The notes under the pieces were generated by a model. The model was not told the DNA's origin, made no database searches, and was given only the letters and a program-made list of their open reading frames with translations. From Pseudomonas antarctica (lineage in GTDB: Bacteria > Pseudomonadota > Gammaproteobacteria > Pseudomonadales > Pseudomonadaceae): 64,000 nucleotides of DNA. The position numbers and the translations under genes were made by a program. The stretch lies in NCBI RefSeq assembly GCF_001647715.1, contig NZ_CP015600.1, positions 2,542,001 to 2,606,000 on the forward strand. The letters are read 5' to 3'. Shown here piece by piece: positions 1 through 9,200 of the stretch; position 1 is the stretch's first letter, and each line of letters opens with the position of its first letter.

Positions 1-668
1 ACCTGCAGGACTTCTACAAACAGAACTACTTCGGCCTGGTTCACCTACTGCCGCTGGGCAACGACCAGTCGTTCAAGACTGACCTGCGTTACTTCGACAG
101 CACCAGCGATGGCAAAAACGGTGAGGCCGGCTACCAGTTCAACAACAACGGTGGCTACGCCAAGCACGCTGGCGAAGTGGATAACAAAACCTACAGCGCC
201 GCGTTCACCTACCAGTTGGGCGGCAGCAGCCTGATGCTTGGCCACATCGGTGTCAGCGATGACGGCGGCTTCGTCTGGGTCAACCAGGGCAGCATCGCCG
301 ATCCAAACGCACAAGGCGCGGGCGGCAGCGACTTCTACCTGTTTACCGATGCCGTGGTGGGCCAGTTCTCCCGCGCGGGCGAGCAGGTCAATTTTGGTCA
401 GTACTCGTATGACTTCAAGGCGTTCGTACCTGGCCTGAAAGCGTCCGTGGCTTACCTGGACGGCACGGGCATCAAGTCCAAAGTCGCTGGCGGTCCTGAC
501 CAGAAAGAAAACGAAACCGACTTCCGCCTGGATTACGTCGTGCAGCAAGGCCCGCTCAAAGGCTTTGGTACCACCTTCCGTACCGGTACCTACAAGGGGC
601 ATAACACCGGTACTGCGGATCAGGACCAAACCCGTCTGATCTTCAACTATACCTACGCGATCTTCTAA
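1..668 (+). CDS. OprD-family outer-membrane porin, 3' part only
   Basis: This is the C-terminal 221 residues of a protein whose start lies before the window; the frame is open from base 3. The sequence shows alternating beta strands rich in Gly, Tyr, Asn and Asp, with stretches such as TYQLGGSSLMLGHIGVSDDG and a final strand RLIFNYTYAIF ending in an aromatic residue, as required for outer-membrane barrel insertion. The pattern matches the OprD/OpdK porin family, substrate-specific channels for amino acids, peptides or carboxylates. The substrate cannot be told from this part. A rho-independent terminator follows directly. Confidence 0.88.
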   Translation, partial: LQDFYKQNYFGLVHLLPLGNDQSFKTDLRYFDSTSDGKNGEAGYQFNNNGGYAKHAGEVDNKTYSAAFTYQLGGSSLMLGHIGVSDDGGFVWVNQGSIADPNAQGAGGSDFYLFTDAVVGQFSRAGEQVNFGQYSYDFKAFVPGLKASVAYLDGTGIKSKVAGGPDQKENETDFRLDYVVQQGPLKGFGTTFRTGTYKGHNTGTADQDQTRLIFNYTYAIF

Positions 669-700
669 GAACGCGCGTGCTTTTGCAGAACCAAAAAAAC

Positions 701-731
701 CGAGGCCGCCTAATCAGCGGCCTCTTTTTTT
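701..731 (+). terminator. Rho-independent terminator after the porin gene
   Basis: Perfect 8-bp arms GAGGCCGC (702-709) and GCGGCCTC (717-724) around a 7-nt loop are followed by seven T. It lies 33 bases after the porin stop codon. Confidence 0.9.
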
Positions 732-813
732 GCGCGGGCGGATGAGACTTCATGTGCATCCGCGCATGGATGGGTTCTACACTGCCCCCACTGTGTCAGT
801 GATGGAGGACCCG

Positions 814-3456
814 ATGACGGCCACGCCTGCAACCAACATCCGCGCAACGATTGAAGGCCAGCGCCTGGCAACCCAAGAGCCCGAGCGTTGGCGCGACTGG
901 GGCCCTTACTTGAGTGAACGCCAATGGGGCACGGTGCGCGAAGACTACAGCGCCGACGGTGACGCCTGGACCTACTTTCCCCATGAACACGCCCGCAGCC
1001 GCGCCTACCGTTGGGGCGAAGACGGCTTGGCCGGTTTCAGCGACAAGGCACAACGCTGGTGCCTGGGCCTGGCGCTTTGGAACGGGCGCGACACGATCAT
1101 CAAGGAGCGTCTGTTCGGCTTGAATAACGCCGAGGGCAACCACGGTGAAGACGTCAAGGAACTGTACTTTTTCGTTGACGGCGTACCGAGCCATGCCTAT
1201 ATGCGCATGCTCTACAAATACCCGCATGCCGCCTTTCCTTATGCTGACCTGATCGCCGAGAACGCCCGCCGTGGGCTTGAAGATGCCGAGTACGAAATTC
1301 TCGACACCGGCGTGTTTGAAGACAACCGCTATTGCGATATCAGCGTCGAATACGCCAAGCATCATCCCGACGATATTTTCATGCGGGTCACCGTGCATAA
1401 CCGTTCGGACCAGCCGACGCAGCTGCAGGTGCTGCCCCAGTTGTGGGCGCGCAATGACTGGAGCTGGACCTTTGACGCGCCCAAGCCGCAATTGCGGCTG
1501 GACGGCGAGCAGGTGCTGGCCCTTCATCATGAACTGCCCGATCGCCATTTCAGCGCCTGGGGGCAGGACGGGCTCGAGTGGGTGTTCTGCGAAAACGAGA
1601 GCAATATTCCCCGGTTGGATGGGCAGCCGGCGCCTGGGCCGTTCAAGGATGGCATCAATGATTACGTGGTGGACGGCGTTCAGTCGGCGATTCGCCGTGA
1701 CGCGGGCACCAAAGTCGCTGCGCGTTTCACCCTTGAACTGGCGGGCCTGGAGAGCAAAACCCTGTACCTGCGGTTTGCGCCTACGGATGCACCCGAGGTC
1801 AACGCGCGCAAGCTGTTTGAGCTTCGCCGTCAGGAGGCTGACGACTTCTATGCCGCCCTGCAACAGGGGATCACCAATGAAGATGCGCGCAACGTGCAGC
1901 GCCAGGCACTGGCCGGTTTGCTGTGGTCCAAACAGCTTTACTATTTTGACGTAAACCAGTGGCTCGACGGCGACCCGGCCCAACCGGCGCCACCGCCCGA
2001 GCGCTTGCATATCCGCAATACCCATTGGCGGCACCTGTCCAACTTCGACATTCTCACCATGCCTGACACCTGGGAATACCCGTGGTACGCCTCCTGGGAC
2101 CAGGGCTTCCAGGCGGTAGCGATTGCGCTGATTGATCCGGAGTATGCCAAGCAACAGTTATTGCTGTTGGTGAAAGACCGCTTTATGCACCCCAATGGCC
2201 AACTGCCGGCGTATGAATGGCGTTTCGACGACGCCAACCCGCCGGTGCATGCCTGGGCCAGTTGGCGGGTGTATCAGCAGGACAAGGCGCTGACCGGGGT
2301 CGGCGACATGGATTTCCTTGAGCGCATTTTCCACAAGTTGCTGCTGAATTTTTCCTGGTGGGTCAACCGCAAGGACGCCGAGGGCCGCAACCTGTTCCAG
2401 GGCGGGTTCCTGGGCCTGGACAACATTGCCTTGTTCGACCGCTCCGCGGCATTGCCACCGGGCTACCAGCTGGATCAGGCCGACGGCACGGCGTGGGTGG
2501 CCGCCTATGCGCTGGACCTGATGCGCATTGGCCTGGAGCTGGCCAAACGCAATGTGGTCTACGTCGATATCGCCGTGAAATTTTTCGAGCACTTCCTGTA
2601 TATCGCCGGTGCGATCAACCGCGTCGACGACAGCGCCGAGGGCCTATGGGATGAGCACGACCAATTCTTCTACGACGTGCTGCACCGCCCCGACGGCCAG
2701 AACGAGCCGGTGCGCCTGCGTTCCATCGTCGGCCTGATGCCGTTGTTCGCGGTGCTGGTGCTGGAGCAGCGCGAACATGAAGGCCTTGAGGGGTTGCGTG
2801 AACGGTTGCTGGGGTTCATGAAGCACCGGCCGGATTTGGCGAAGCTGGTGTCGCGCTGGAACGAACCCGGGCAGGGCAATCGCCTGCTGCTGGCGTTGTT
2901 GCGCGGCGAGCGCACCAAGGATTTGCTGCGGCGCATGCTCGATGACACTGAGTTTTTGTCGGCCTTTGGCGTGCGTTCATTGTCCAAGGCCTTTGCCGAG
3001 CAGCCGTTGGCACTGAAGATGAATGGCGACACGTTGTGCGCGCGCTATCAGCCTGGCGAATCCGACTCACGCTTGTATGGCGGCAACTCCAATTGGCGTG
3101 GGCCACTGTGGATGCCGGTGAATTACATGCTGATCGAATCGTTGCGCGAATTTCACCGCTACTACGCGGACAATTTCTCTGTGGAGTACCCGTCTGGGAG
3201 TGGTTATCTGGCGTCCCTGGAGGAAGTGGCTGACGGCCTCAGTCAACGCCTGACTCGGTTGTTTTTAAGGGATGAGGAGGGGCTGCGGCCGTCGATGGCG
3301 GGGTATGCGCAGCTGGAGGCGGACCCGGCCAGCCGTGACCTGGTGTTGTTCCATGAGTATTTCCATGGTGAAACCGGGCGAGGGTTGGGGGCTTCGCATC
3401 AGACGGGGTGGAGCGCGTTGGTCGCGTTGTTGTTGCATGTTCCGGTCAAGGCCTGA
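814..3456 (+). CDS. GH63/MGH1-like glycoside hydrolase (probable glucosidase)
   Basis: An 880-residue protein without signal peptide, so probably cytoplasmic. The start at 814 is chosen because GGAGG (804-808) sits 5 nt before it; longer readings begin upstream of any usable ribosome site. The N-terminal half is a beta-sandwich-like domain with many Trp/Tyr; the C-terminal half looks like an (alpha/alpha)6 barrel. WYASWDQGF (about residues 424-432) carries the Asp expected as general acid in GH63, and HEYFHGETG near residues 847-855 carries candidate base Glu residues; NSNWRGPLWMPVNY is also typical of the family. Family members hydrolyse alpha-glucosides or mannosylglycerate-like compounds. 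It stands alone between terminators, so the context gives no substrate. Confidence 0.8.
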   Translation: MTATPATNIRATIEGQRLATQEPERWRDWGPYLSERQWGTVREDYSADGDAWTYFPHEHARSRAYRWGEDGLAGFSDKAQRWCLGLALWNGRDTIIKERLFGLNNAEGNHGEDVKELYFFVDGVPSHAYMRMLYKYPHAAFPYADLIAENARRGLEDAEYEILDTGVFEDNRYCDISVEYAKHHPDDIFMRVTVHNRSDQPTQLQVLPQLWARNDWSWTFDAPKPQLRLDGEQVLALHHELPDRHFSAWGQDGLEWVFCENESNIPRLDGQPAPGPFKDGINDYVVDGVQSAIRRDAGTKVAARFTLELAGLESKTLYLRFAPTDAPEVNARKLFELRRQEADDFYAALQQGITNEDARNVQRQALAGLLWSKQLYYFDVNQWLDGDPAQPAPPPERLHIRNTHWRHLSNFDILTMPDTWEYPWYASWDQGFQAVAIALIDPEYAKQQLLLLVKDRFMHPNGQLPAYEWRFDDANPPVHAWASWRVYQQDKALTGVGDMDFLERIFHKLLLNFSWWVNRKDAEGRNLFQGGFLGLDNIALFDRSAALPPGYQLDQADGTAWVAAYALDLMRIGLELAKRNVVYVDIAVKFFEHFLYIAGAINRVDDSAEGLWDEHDQFFYDVLHRPDGQNEPVRLRSIVGLMPLFAVLVLEQREHEGLEGLRERLLGFMKHRPDLAKLVSRWNEPGQGNRLLLALLRGERTKDLLRRMLDDTEFLSAFGVRSLSKAFAEQPLALKMNGDTLCARYQPGESDSRLYGGNSNWRGPLWMPVNYMLIESLREFHRYYADNFSVEYPSGSGYLASLEEVADGLSQRLTRLFLRDEEGLRPSMAGYAQLEADPASRDLVLFHEYFHGETGRGLGASHQTGWSALVALLLHVPVKA

Positions 3457-3499
3457 ATCAGGTAGATTCGCCGGCCCAGCCCTTACAAGGATGTAAATC

Positions 3500-4120
3500 A
3501 TGGTTACCGCTTTAAGCCCGGCCAACCTGTTGCGCGCACTGCTGGTGAGCGCCGGCGTATTCGTCGCAGGCCTGTCTGTTGGCAGCGCCAGTGCGCAGGA
3601 TTTGCGAGCAATGTGCCTGGCGTGCAGTGACGGCTTTACTGCCGATGCGACGAAATGGGTCAAAAACGGCATGTACCGTCTTGACGCCGTGACGCTTACG
3701 GATGACGAGAGGGAGATGGGCGTAGAAGCTGATGAGAAACGCAAGATGACCCGGATCAAACCGTTGGTGCTGGGTGCCGATGAAAATGATGCGTTGGTCC
3801 AGGCAAGCGTCAACGCTATCGGCGCGATGGGAAACTCTGGGCGCGATGAGATTTTGCTGCAAACGCAGTGGCCCAACCTGACTCGACGGGCGCGTTACGC
3901 GTACAGTCTTTTTACGGCTGAAGATCAGCCCGCAGATTTCTATAAAGTCTATGTGCGGGTTGGTCGAAACCAATATGTGGTTGTGATTGGCCGGGACGTG
4001 GAGACCGGCGAGTTCGCGATGAGGCCGGGCAAGTGGCGACTCATCAACGAATATGGCAACCCGGGTTCGCCAGAGGATCTGGAGCAGTTTAAAAAAGTCG
4101 AGGCCAGCGCTGGGCGTTGA
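3500..4120 (+). CDS. Exported protein of unknown function
   Basis: A 206-residue protein with an N-terminal signal sequence (hydrophobic stretch about residues 8-30, likely cleavage after SASAQ). An AAGGA ribosome site precedes the ATG. The mature part begins with a small Cys cluster (MCLACSDG) and continues with mixed charged sequence, a basic segment NLTRRARYAYSL and the strand-like FYKVYVRVGRNQYVVVIGRD. I do not recognise the family. It starts 43 nt after the glycosidase and could be co-transcribed with it; a bidirectional terminator follows. Confidence 0.6.
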   Translation: MVTALSPANLLRALLVSAGVFVAGLSVGSASAQDLRAMCLACSDGFTADATKWVKNGMYRLDAVTLTDDEREMGVEADEKRKMTRIKPLVLGADENDALVQASVNAIGAMGNSGRDEILLQTQWPNLTRRARYAYSLFTAEDQPADFYKVYVRVGRNQYVVVIGRDVETGEFAMRPGKWRLINEYGNPGSPEDLEQFKKVEASAGR

Positions 4121-4144
4121 TAACCCGCCTTGAGCCAGAAACGA

Positions 4145-4170
4145 AAAATCCCGTCATTGGCGGGATTTTT
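4145..4170. terminator. Bidirectional terminator between convergent genes
   Basis: AAAAATCCCG (4145-4154) pairs perfectly with CGGGATTTTT (4161-4170) around a 6-nt loop, giving a T run on both strands. It serves the exported-protein gene on + and the SCP2 gene on -. Confidence 0.85.
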
Positions 4171-4201
4171 CATGTTGAGGCGCGTTTTGCGAACGGCGTT
4201 A

Positions 4202-4516
4202 TCAGGCCGGGAACAGTTCGCTCAGCTTCATGGCCAGCATCATGTCGCCTTCGGTGCGCAGTTTGCCGCCCATGAAAGCCTGCATGCCGTCGGTGGAACC
4301 GTCAACGATGCCTTTCATGGTTTCGCCGTCCATGACCAGTGTCACCTGGGCGTCCGGGTTTTCGCCTTCCAGCAGTTCGCAGGTGTTGTTCTTGACCACC
4401 AGCGAGAAGTTCTGGGTGTCGTCGATACGGAAACCGAACACCAGGTCCAGGCCGTCGGCAGCGGCTGGGTTGAATTTGGCTTTCATTGCTTCTACAGCTT
4501 TGGCTACGTCAGTCAT
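4202..4516 (-). CDS. SCP2 sterol-binding domain protein
   Basis: A 104-residue single-domain protein of the SCP-2 family, which forms a hydrophobic cavity able to hold lipids or acyl chains. Typical features seen are the N-terminal helix MTDVAKAVEAMKAKF, the strands DLVFGFRID and FSLVVKNNTCELLEG, the VTLVMDGET segment and the C-terminal helix EGDMMLAMKLSELF. Length agrees with stand-alone bacterial SCP2 proteins. It lies downstream of, and in line with, the histidine phosphatase gene (57-nt gap), so the two may form an operon. Ligand unknown. Confidence 0.8.
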   Translation of the reverse strand: MTDVAKAVEAMKAKFNPAAADGLDLVFGFRIDDTQNFSLVVKNNTCELLEGENPDAQVTLVMDGETMKGIVDGSTDGMQAFMGGKLRTEGDMMLAMKLSELFPA

Positions 4517-4572
4517 GGTTTCGATCCTTTATGGGTGAGTCCAGTGACCTTGGGGTCACGGTTGGCCGCAAT

Positions 4573-5283
4573 TCATCGGAAAGTGATGAGCTGCGGCGCC
4601 TTCAACAGTTGCAAGTGGGTATGACTGTTGAAGGAAGCCAGTGCCACCTCGCGACCACGGAATTTCAGCTGGTTGAGCGAGGTGTTAACAATTTGCCAGT
4701 TCAATTCGAAAGCCTGGGCAGCAGGCATTCGGGTAATCAGGTGGAGCAGGGCAGTGATGGTTCCGCCGGAGGTAAACACGGCGATCTTGTGCGCGTTATC
4801 GGCCGCTTCAAGAATGCGTTGCAGGCCACCTTGTACACGTTCGACAAACCCCAGCCAGCTCTCCAGCCCGGGCGGATCATAGGTGCCGGCCAGCCAGCGC
4901 TCGATGATCAGCGCGAAGATGCGTTGGAATTCGCTGCGGTTCTGCGCACCATTGCGCAGCACATCCACAGCGTGGGGTTCGCTGGCGAGCAAGTCAGGGA
5001 GCAGGGCGCGGATGATCGCTTCGCCGTCGAATTCGTTGAAGGCAGTGTCGATTTCCAGCGCTGGTATTGGCTGGCCGAGGGCGCTGTATTGTTCGAATGC
5101 GGCAGTGGCGGTGTGTTGCTGGCGACGCAGGTCACCCGAGACACAGCGGTCAAACGTAATGCCCAGGTCCGCCAGGTGGCGACCGAGCACTTGCGCTTGT
5201 TCCACGCCGACGGGCGACAGGACGTCATAGTCGTCTGCACCGAAGGAGGCCTGGCCATGTCGAATCAGATAAATGCTGCCCAC
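4573..5283 (-). CDS. Histidine phosphatase family protein (phosphoglycerate-mutase-like)
   Basis: A 236-residue protein beginning MGSIYLIRHGQASFG. The RHG triad at residues 8-10 holds the His that is phosphorylated in this family, and SGDLRRQQHTA supplies the second conserved Arg region. HTSGG-type motif appears as AVFTSGGTITALL, where the usual His of the second catalytic pair (SHGG in many members) is replaced by Ser-Gly-Gly, so true mutase activity is unlikely. Probably a small-molecule phosphatase in the cytoplasm. It diverges from sohB with a 194-bp shared upstream region and runs towards the SCP2 gene. Confidence 0.82.
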   Translation of the reverse strand: MGSIYLIRHGQASFGADDYDVLSPVGVEQAQVLGRHLADLGITFDRCVSGDLRRQQHTATAAFEQYSALGQPIPALEIDTAFNEFDGEAIIRALLPDLLASEPHAVDVLRNGAQNRSEFQRIFALIIERWLAGTYDPPGLESWLGFVERVQGGLQRILEAADNAHKIAVFTSGGTITALLHLITRMPAAQAFELNWQIVNTSLNQLKFRGREVALASFNSHTHLQLLKAPQLITFR

Positions 5284-5477
5284 GTCCGTTTTCCCGGTAC
5301 GTTGAAAGTCTGGCGAGGTTATGAGGATGCCTGCGAGCTGTCAATGAAAAAACATACGCTTGTTTTAAAAGCGCGTTAGAGGGCCGCTGCTGGCGGTTTG
5401 AGCACTGGTCCGAAGGCAGTGCCATCGGTATGCTGAGACCATCCGCGCCTGGCGCACTGCAACTTGTAAGGAGTCAC

Positions 5478-6503
5478 ATGGATTTTCTGGCCGAATACGC
5501 GAGTTTTCTGGCGAAGACCGTCACCTTGGTGGTCGCTATTCTGGTGGTACTGATCAGCTTCGCGGCGTTGCGCAGCAAGGGCCGTCGCAAATCCGCCGGC
5601 CAATTGCAGGTCAGCAAGCTCAATGACTTCTATAAAGGCCTGCGTGAGCGCCTGGAATCGAGCCTGCTCGACAAGGACCAGCTCAAGGCCTTGCGCAAGT
5701 CCGAAAGCAAAACCGAAAAGAAGAAAGGCAAGAAGAAACCCGAGGCCAAGCCACGGGTGTTCGTGCTGGATTTTGACGGCGACATCAAGGCTTCGGCCAC
5801 CGAGAGCCTGCGCCATGAAATCACCGCGCTGCTGAGCCTGGCCACGCCGAAGGACGAAGTGGTGCTGCGCCTCGAAAGCGGCGGCGGCATGGTACACAGC
5901 TATGGCTTGGCCTCTTCGCAACTGGCGCGTATTCGTCAGGCCGGCGTGCCGTTGACCGTGTGCATCGACAAGGTCGCGGCCAGCGGCGGCTACATGATGG
6001 CGTGCATTGGCGAGAAGATCATCAGCGCGCCGTTCGCCATCCTCGGCTCCATTGGCGTGGTGGCGCAGTTGCCTAACGTGAACCGCCTGCTGAAAAAACA
6101 CGACATCGATTTTGAAGTGCTGACCGCCGGTGAATACAAACGCACCCTCACCGTGTTTGGCGAAAACACCGAGAAGGGTCGCGAGAAATTCCAGGAAGAC
6201 CTGGACATCACTCATCAATTGTTCAAGAACTTCGTGTCGCGCTATCGCCCACAGTTGGCAATCGACGAAGTGGCGACCGGTGAAGTGTGGCTGGGTGTTG
6301 CCGCCCTCGACAAACAACTGGTCGACGAGCTGCAAACCAGCGACGAATACCTGGCCACCAAGGCCAAGACCGCCGAGGTGTTCCATCTGCACTATGCCGA
6401 GCGTAAAAGCCTGCAAGAGCGGGTAGGCCTGGCGGCCAGCGGCTCGGTAGACCGTGTGCTGTTGACCTGGTGGAGCCGGTTGACCCAGCAGCGCTTCTGG
6501 TAA
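5478..6503 (+). CDS. sohB: SohB, inner-membrane S49-family serine protease
   Basis: A 341-residue membrane-anchored protease of the SppA/SohB (S49) family. The ATG at 5478 follows TAAGGAG (5467-5473) at good spacing; upstream in-frame starts lack one. A transmembrane segment covers about residues 9-30, then a Lys/Arg-rich linker (SKTEKKKGKKKPEAKPR). The catalytic Ser lies in VAASGGYMMA (Ser169) and the general-base Lys in TAGEYKRTL (Lys221), as in bacterial SppA. SohB acts at the periplasmic face of the inner membrane; in E. coli extra copies suppress degP defects. It is followed by a REPIN. Confidence 0.9.
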   Translation: MDFLAEYASFLAKTVTLVVAILVVLISFAALRSKGRRKSAGQLQVSKLNDFYKGLRERLESSLLDKDQLKALRKSESKTEKKKGKKKPEAKPRVFVLDFDGDIKASATESLRHEITALLSLATPKDEVVLRLESGGGMVHSYGLASSQLARIRQAGVPLTVCIDKVAASGGYMMACIGEKIISAPFAILGSIGVVAQLPNVNRLLKKHDIDFEVLTAGEYKRTLTVFGENTEKGREKFQEDLDITHQLFKNFVSRYRPQLAIDEVATGEVWLGVAALDKQLVDELQTSDEYLATKAKTAEVFHLHYAERKSLQERVGLAASGSVDRVLLTWWSRLTQQRFW

Positions 6504-6524
6504 GTCCAGAAGGTAGCCGATCCC

Positions 6525-6616
6525 AATGTGGGAGCGGGCTTGCCCGCGATAGCGATGTCCCAGTCGATACATCTACCGACTGACCCGCTGCCATCGCGGG
6601 CAAGCCCGCTCCCACA
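6525..6616. repeat. REPIN (inverted REP pair)
   Basis: TGTGGGAGCGGGCTTGCCCG at the left end pairs with its inverse at the right end around a variable centre. It fills the space between the convergent sohB and MFS genes, where it may also stop transcription. Confidence 0.9.
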
Positions 6617-6617
6617 T

Positions 6618-8153
6618 TTAGTTCTGAGTCAGTCTGGAAGACTGTTGTTGTACTGAGGGAATTGGTTTTCGCATCAACATCCCCACCACCAACGCCCCCA
6701 GCAGCCCCAACAATCCCGCCACCCATAACACCGTGCTGAACCCGCCCACAAATGCCTGCCGCGCCAGCGGTTGCACTTGCGCCCGTGCGGGCTCCGGCAA
6801 CAAGCCCATCGCCGCCGGCATATCCCCGGCCACTACCCGCGAGGCGATACCCGCCACCTGGTCCTGCCATTGCGTGTCGATACTCGCGCGCAGCAACTGC
6901 TCACTGTGGCTGCTCAGCAATGCCCCATACACACCAATGGCCAACAGGATCGCGCTGAAGCGCATGGTGGTGCTCATGCCCGACGCCATCCCCGCCCGGT
7001 CGCGTGGCACGCAGGCCATGATGTTTTTCTGCGTGTCGCCATTGAGCAGGCCGGCCCCGGCGCCCGTGACGGCAATCGCCAGCGCGAAGGCCAGGTAGCC
7101 GCCGACATTGACCGCCCAGGCGCTCAACACGTTGCCGCAGCCGACCAGGGTCAAACCCGCGGCCATCATAGTCGCTGGCGCAAAGCGCACCGCCAGGCGT
7201 GCACCGATGCGTGGGCAGATCAGCATGGTCAGGGCAAACGGCAACATGCCCAGGCCCGAAGCAATGGCCGAGAAGCCCAGGCCGTTCTGCAAGTAGAACG
7301 GCAGCAACGTCATCATCACCTGGGCGCAGCCGGCATAGGCAAACATCCCGAGCAGGGCGCCGATAAACCGTGGGTGGCGGAACAGTTGCAGGTCCACCAT
7401 GGGCCGTTGTTGCGCGCGCTCGACCCGTACAAACACACCCAGCAACACAGCCCCGCCGATCAGGCGCGCAGAGGTCAACGGACTGTCCCAACCGATGCGA
7501 TTGGCCTCGATCAGCCCCCAGATCAGGCACAACAGGCTGGCACTGAATGCCAGGCTGCCCCATGGATCCAGGCGTGCTGACTGAGTGTCGCGGGACTCTG
7601 GAATCGCACGCAGCACCAGCGCCATCAACCCCAGGCCCACGGGCAGGTTGAGGTAGAAAATCCAGCGCCAGCCCAGGTATTGGGTAATCAGGCCGCCCAA
7701 CGTTGGCGCGGCGGTCATCGCCACGCCCATGCATGCGCCCCAGAACGCCCAGGCTTTGGCGCGTTCCACTTCATCGTGAAAGGTATGGCCGATGGAGGCC
7801 AGGGCCGACGTCAGCAGCAAAGCTGCGCCGACGCCTTTGATGGCGCGGGCAATGTCCAGAAACACGGCATTCGGCGCCGCGCCACACCCCATGGACGCCA
7901 GGATGAAAAGGCTCAAGCCCCAGACCAGGGTCTTCTTGCGCCCAAAACGGTCGGCGATGCTGCCGGCCGGTAACAGCAGTGCAGCGAACGCGAGCATATA
8001 GGCGCTGACCACCCACTCGATATCGGCGAAGTTGGCGCCCAGGTCGCGGGCAATGCTCGGCAGCGTCACGGCGACGATATTGGTGTCGAGCACGATCAGC
8101 GAACAAACGCCGGAGGCGGTCAGCAACGTCAAGCGCGGACTGACCTGGCTCAT
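6618..8153 (-). CDS. MFS multidrug exporter, DHA2 (14-TM) family
   Basis: A 511-residue membrane protein with about 14 hydrophobic segments. The N-terminal LDTNIVAVTLPSIARDLG (helix 1, with the D-x-N-I-V-x-V-A-L-P type motif of DHA2 exporters) and GSIADRFGRKKTLVWGL (motif A loop between helices 2 and 3) place it with proton-driven exporters such as EmrB/QacA. LGWRWIFYLNLPVG is another DHA2 hallmark. No EmrA-like adaptor lies beside it. It diverges from a LysR gene with 150 bp between the starts, so that regulator probably controls it. Substrate unknown. Confidence 0.87.
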   Translation of the reverse strand: MSQVSPRLTLLTASGVCSLIVLDTNIVAVTLPSIARDLGANFADIEWVVSAYMLAFAALLLPAGSIADRFGRKKTLVWGLSLFILASMGCGAAPNAVFLDIARAIKGVGAALLLTSALASIGHTFHDEVERAKAWAFWGACMGVAMTAAPTLGGLITQYLGWRWIFYLNLPVGLGLMALVLRAIPESRDTQSARLDPWGSLAFSASLLCLIWGLIEANRIGWDSPLTSARLIGGAVLLGVFVRVERAQQRPMVDLQLFRHPRFIGALLGMFAYAGCAQVMMTLLPFYLQNGLGFSAIASGLGMLPFALTMLICPRIGARLAVRFAPATMMAAGLTLVGCGNVLSAWAVNVGGYLAFALAIAVTGAGAGLLNGDTQKNIMACVPRDRAGMASGMSTTMRFSAILLAIGVYGALLSSHSEQLLRASIDTQWQDQVAGIASRVVAGDMPAAMGLLPEPARAQVQPLARQAFVGGFSTVLWVAGLLGLLGALVVGMLMRKPIPSVQQQSSRLTQN

Positions 8154-8303
8154 GGCTGAATTACCTTACGGGCAATATGGAAAAGGCAGTTGACGTACAT
8201 CGCAAGGGCTCTCTAGTGTTGAGGTCTTGTGAGCTTATCCCTGGCGCTTGCTTGAGTTGTTAGCTGGGCTGAAGCACTTCATTACCTTTGAGCTAATCCT
8301 GCG

Positions 8304-9200
8304 ATGGAAATCCGACACTTCCGCTATTTCCTGGCGGTCGCCCGCCAGCGCAATTTCACCCGCGCTGCCGAGCAATTGGGCATCGCGCCGCCCACCCTGA
8401 GTCGGCAGATACAGGACATGGAAACCGCCCTGGGCACGCGTTTGTTTATCCGTCAGCAGCGCGAAGTCAGCCTTACCGAGGCGGGCGCTGCGTTACTGAT
8501 CGAGGCGGAAGCCACCGTGCGTCAGTTTGAGTTTGCCCAGCGCAACGCCCAGCGCGCCGGACGTGGGGATATCGGGCATGTCGAACTGGGCTACGTGGCC
8601 TCGGCGGTATACTCGGGGCTGTTGCAGCGGCAAATGCAGGCGTTCAGCCAGGCGTTTCCGGATGTGAGCGTGAATGTGCGCGAATGCGCGATGGCCACAT
8701 TGCCGACGGCGGTGGCGGACGGGCGCTATGACATCGGCTACATCCGCTCGCCGATGACGCTGCCCGATGGGGTGGAGGCAGTGCGCCTCGACAGCGAAGG
8801 TTTTGTGCTGGCGCTGCCGCAGGATTCCTGGCTGCTGGGGCTCAAGGCCATCGGCTGTGAACACCTGCAAAACGAGATCTTTATCTTGCCGGAGCAAATC
8901 AGCGGGACGTTGCACGTGGCGGCGCAGGGCGGTTATGCGCCGCGCCTCGGGCCGCAACCGGGCGGCTTGGTGGCGGTGGTGGCGCTGGTGTCGTTAGGGC
9001 AGGGCGTCGCGGTGGTGCCGGCGTCGATGGTCGGGCATGTGAGCTTGCCGGGTGTGGTCTACCGCAGTATCCACGGCTGCGAGGCGGCGTCCTGGCTGTC
9101 GTTGATTCACCGGCGCTTTGAGCAAGCGCCGGCAGTGGCGCGGTATATCCAGCAAATCAAACGCTCAGTCGGGGCTGCACCGAGTCCGCCAGGCGCGTGA
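8304..9200 (+). CDS. LysR-family transcriptional regulator
   Basis: A 298-residue LTTR. The winged helix-turn-helix occupies residues 1-60 (MEIRHFRYFLAVARQRNFTR, then AEQLGIAPPTLSRQIQDME), followed by the linker helix and a periplasmic-binding-like effector domain (GHVELGYVASAVYSGLL onward). It diverges from the DHA2 exporter gene and most likely regulates it, probably in answer to a toxic aromatic or drug-like compound, though the effector cannot be read from sequence. The last 44 bases overlap the 3' end of the convergent dhaL-like gene. Confidence 0.88.
   Translation: MEIRHFRYFLAVARQRNFTRAAEQLGIAPPTLSRQIQDMETALGTRLFIRQQREVSLTEAGAALLIEAEATVRQFEFAQRNAQRAGRGDIGHVELGYVASAVYSGLLQRQMQAFSQAFPDVSVNVRECAMATLPTAVADGRYDIGYIRSPMTLPDGVEAVRLDSEGFVLALPQDSWLLGLKAIGCEHLQNEIFILPEQISGTLHVAAQGGYAPRLGPQPGGLVAVVALVSLGQGVAVVPASMVGHVSLPGVVYRSIHGCEAASWLSLIHRRFEQAPAVARYIQQIKRSVGAAPSPPGA

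Noticed and set aside
3265..3876. A 203-codon - frame
   Set aside because: It spans the end of the glycosidase gene and the start of the exported-protein gene on the opposite strand; no domain seen.
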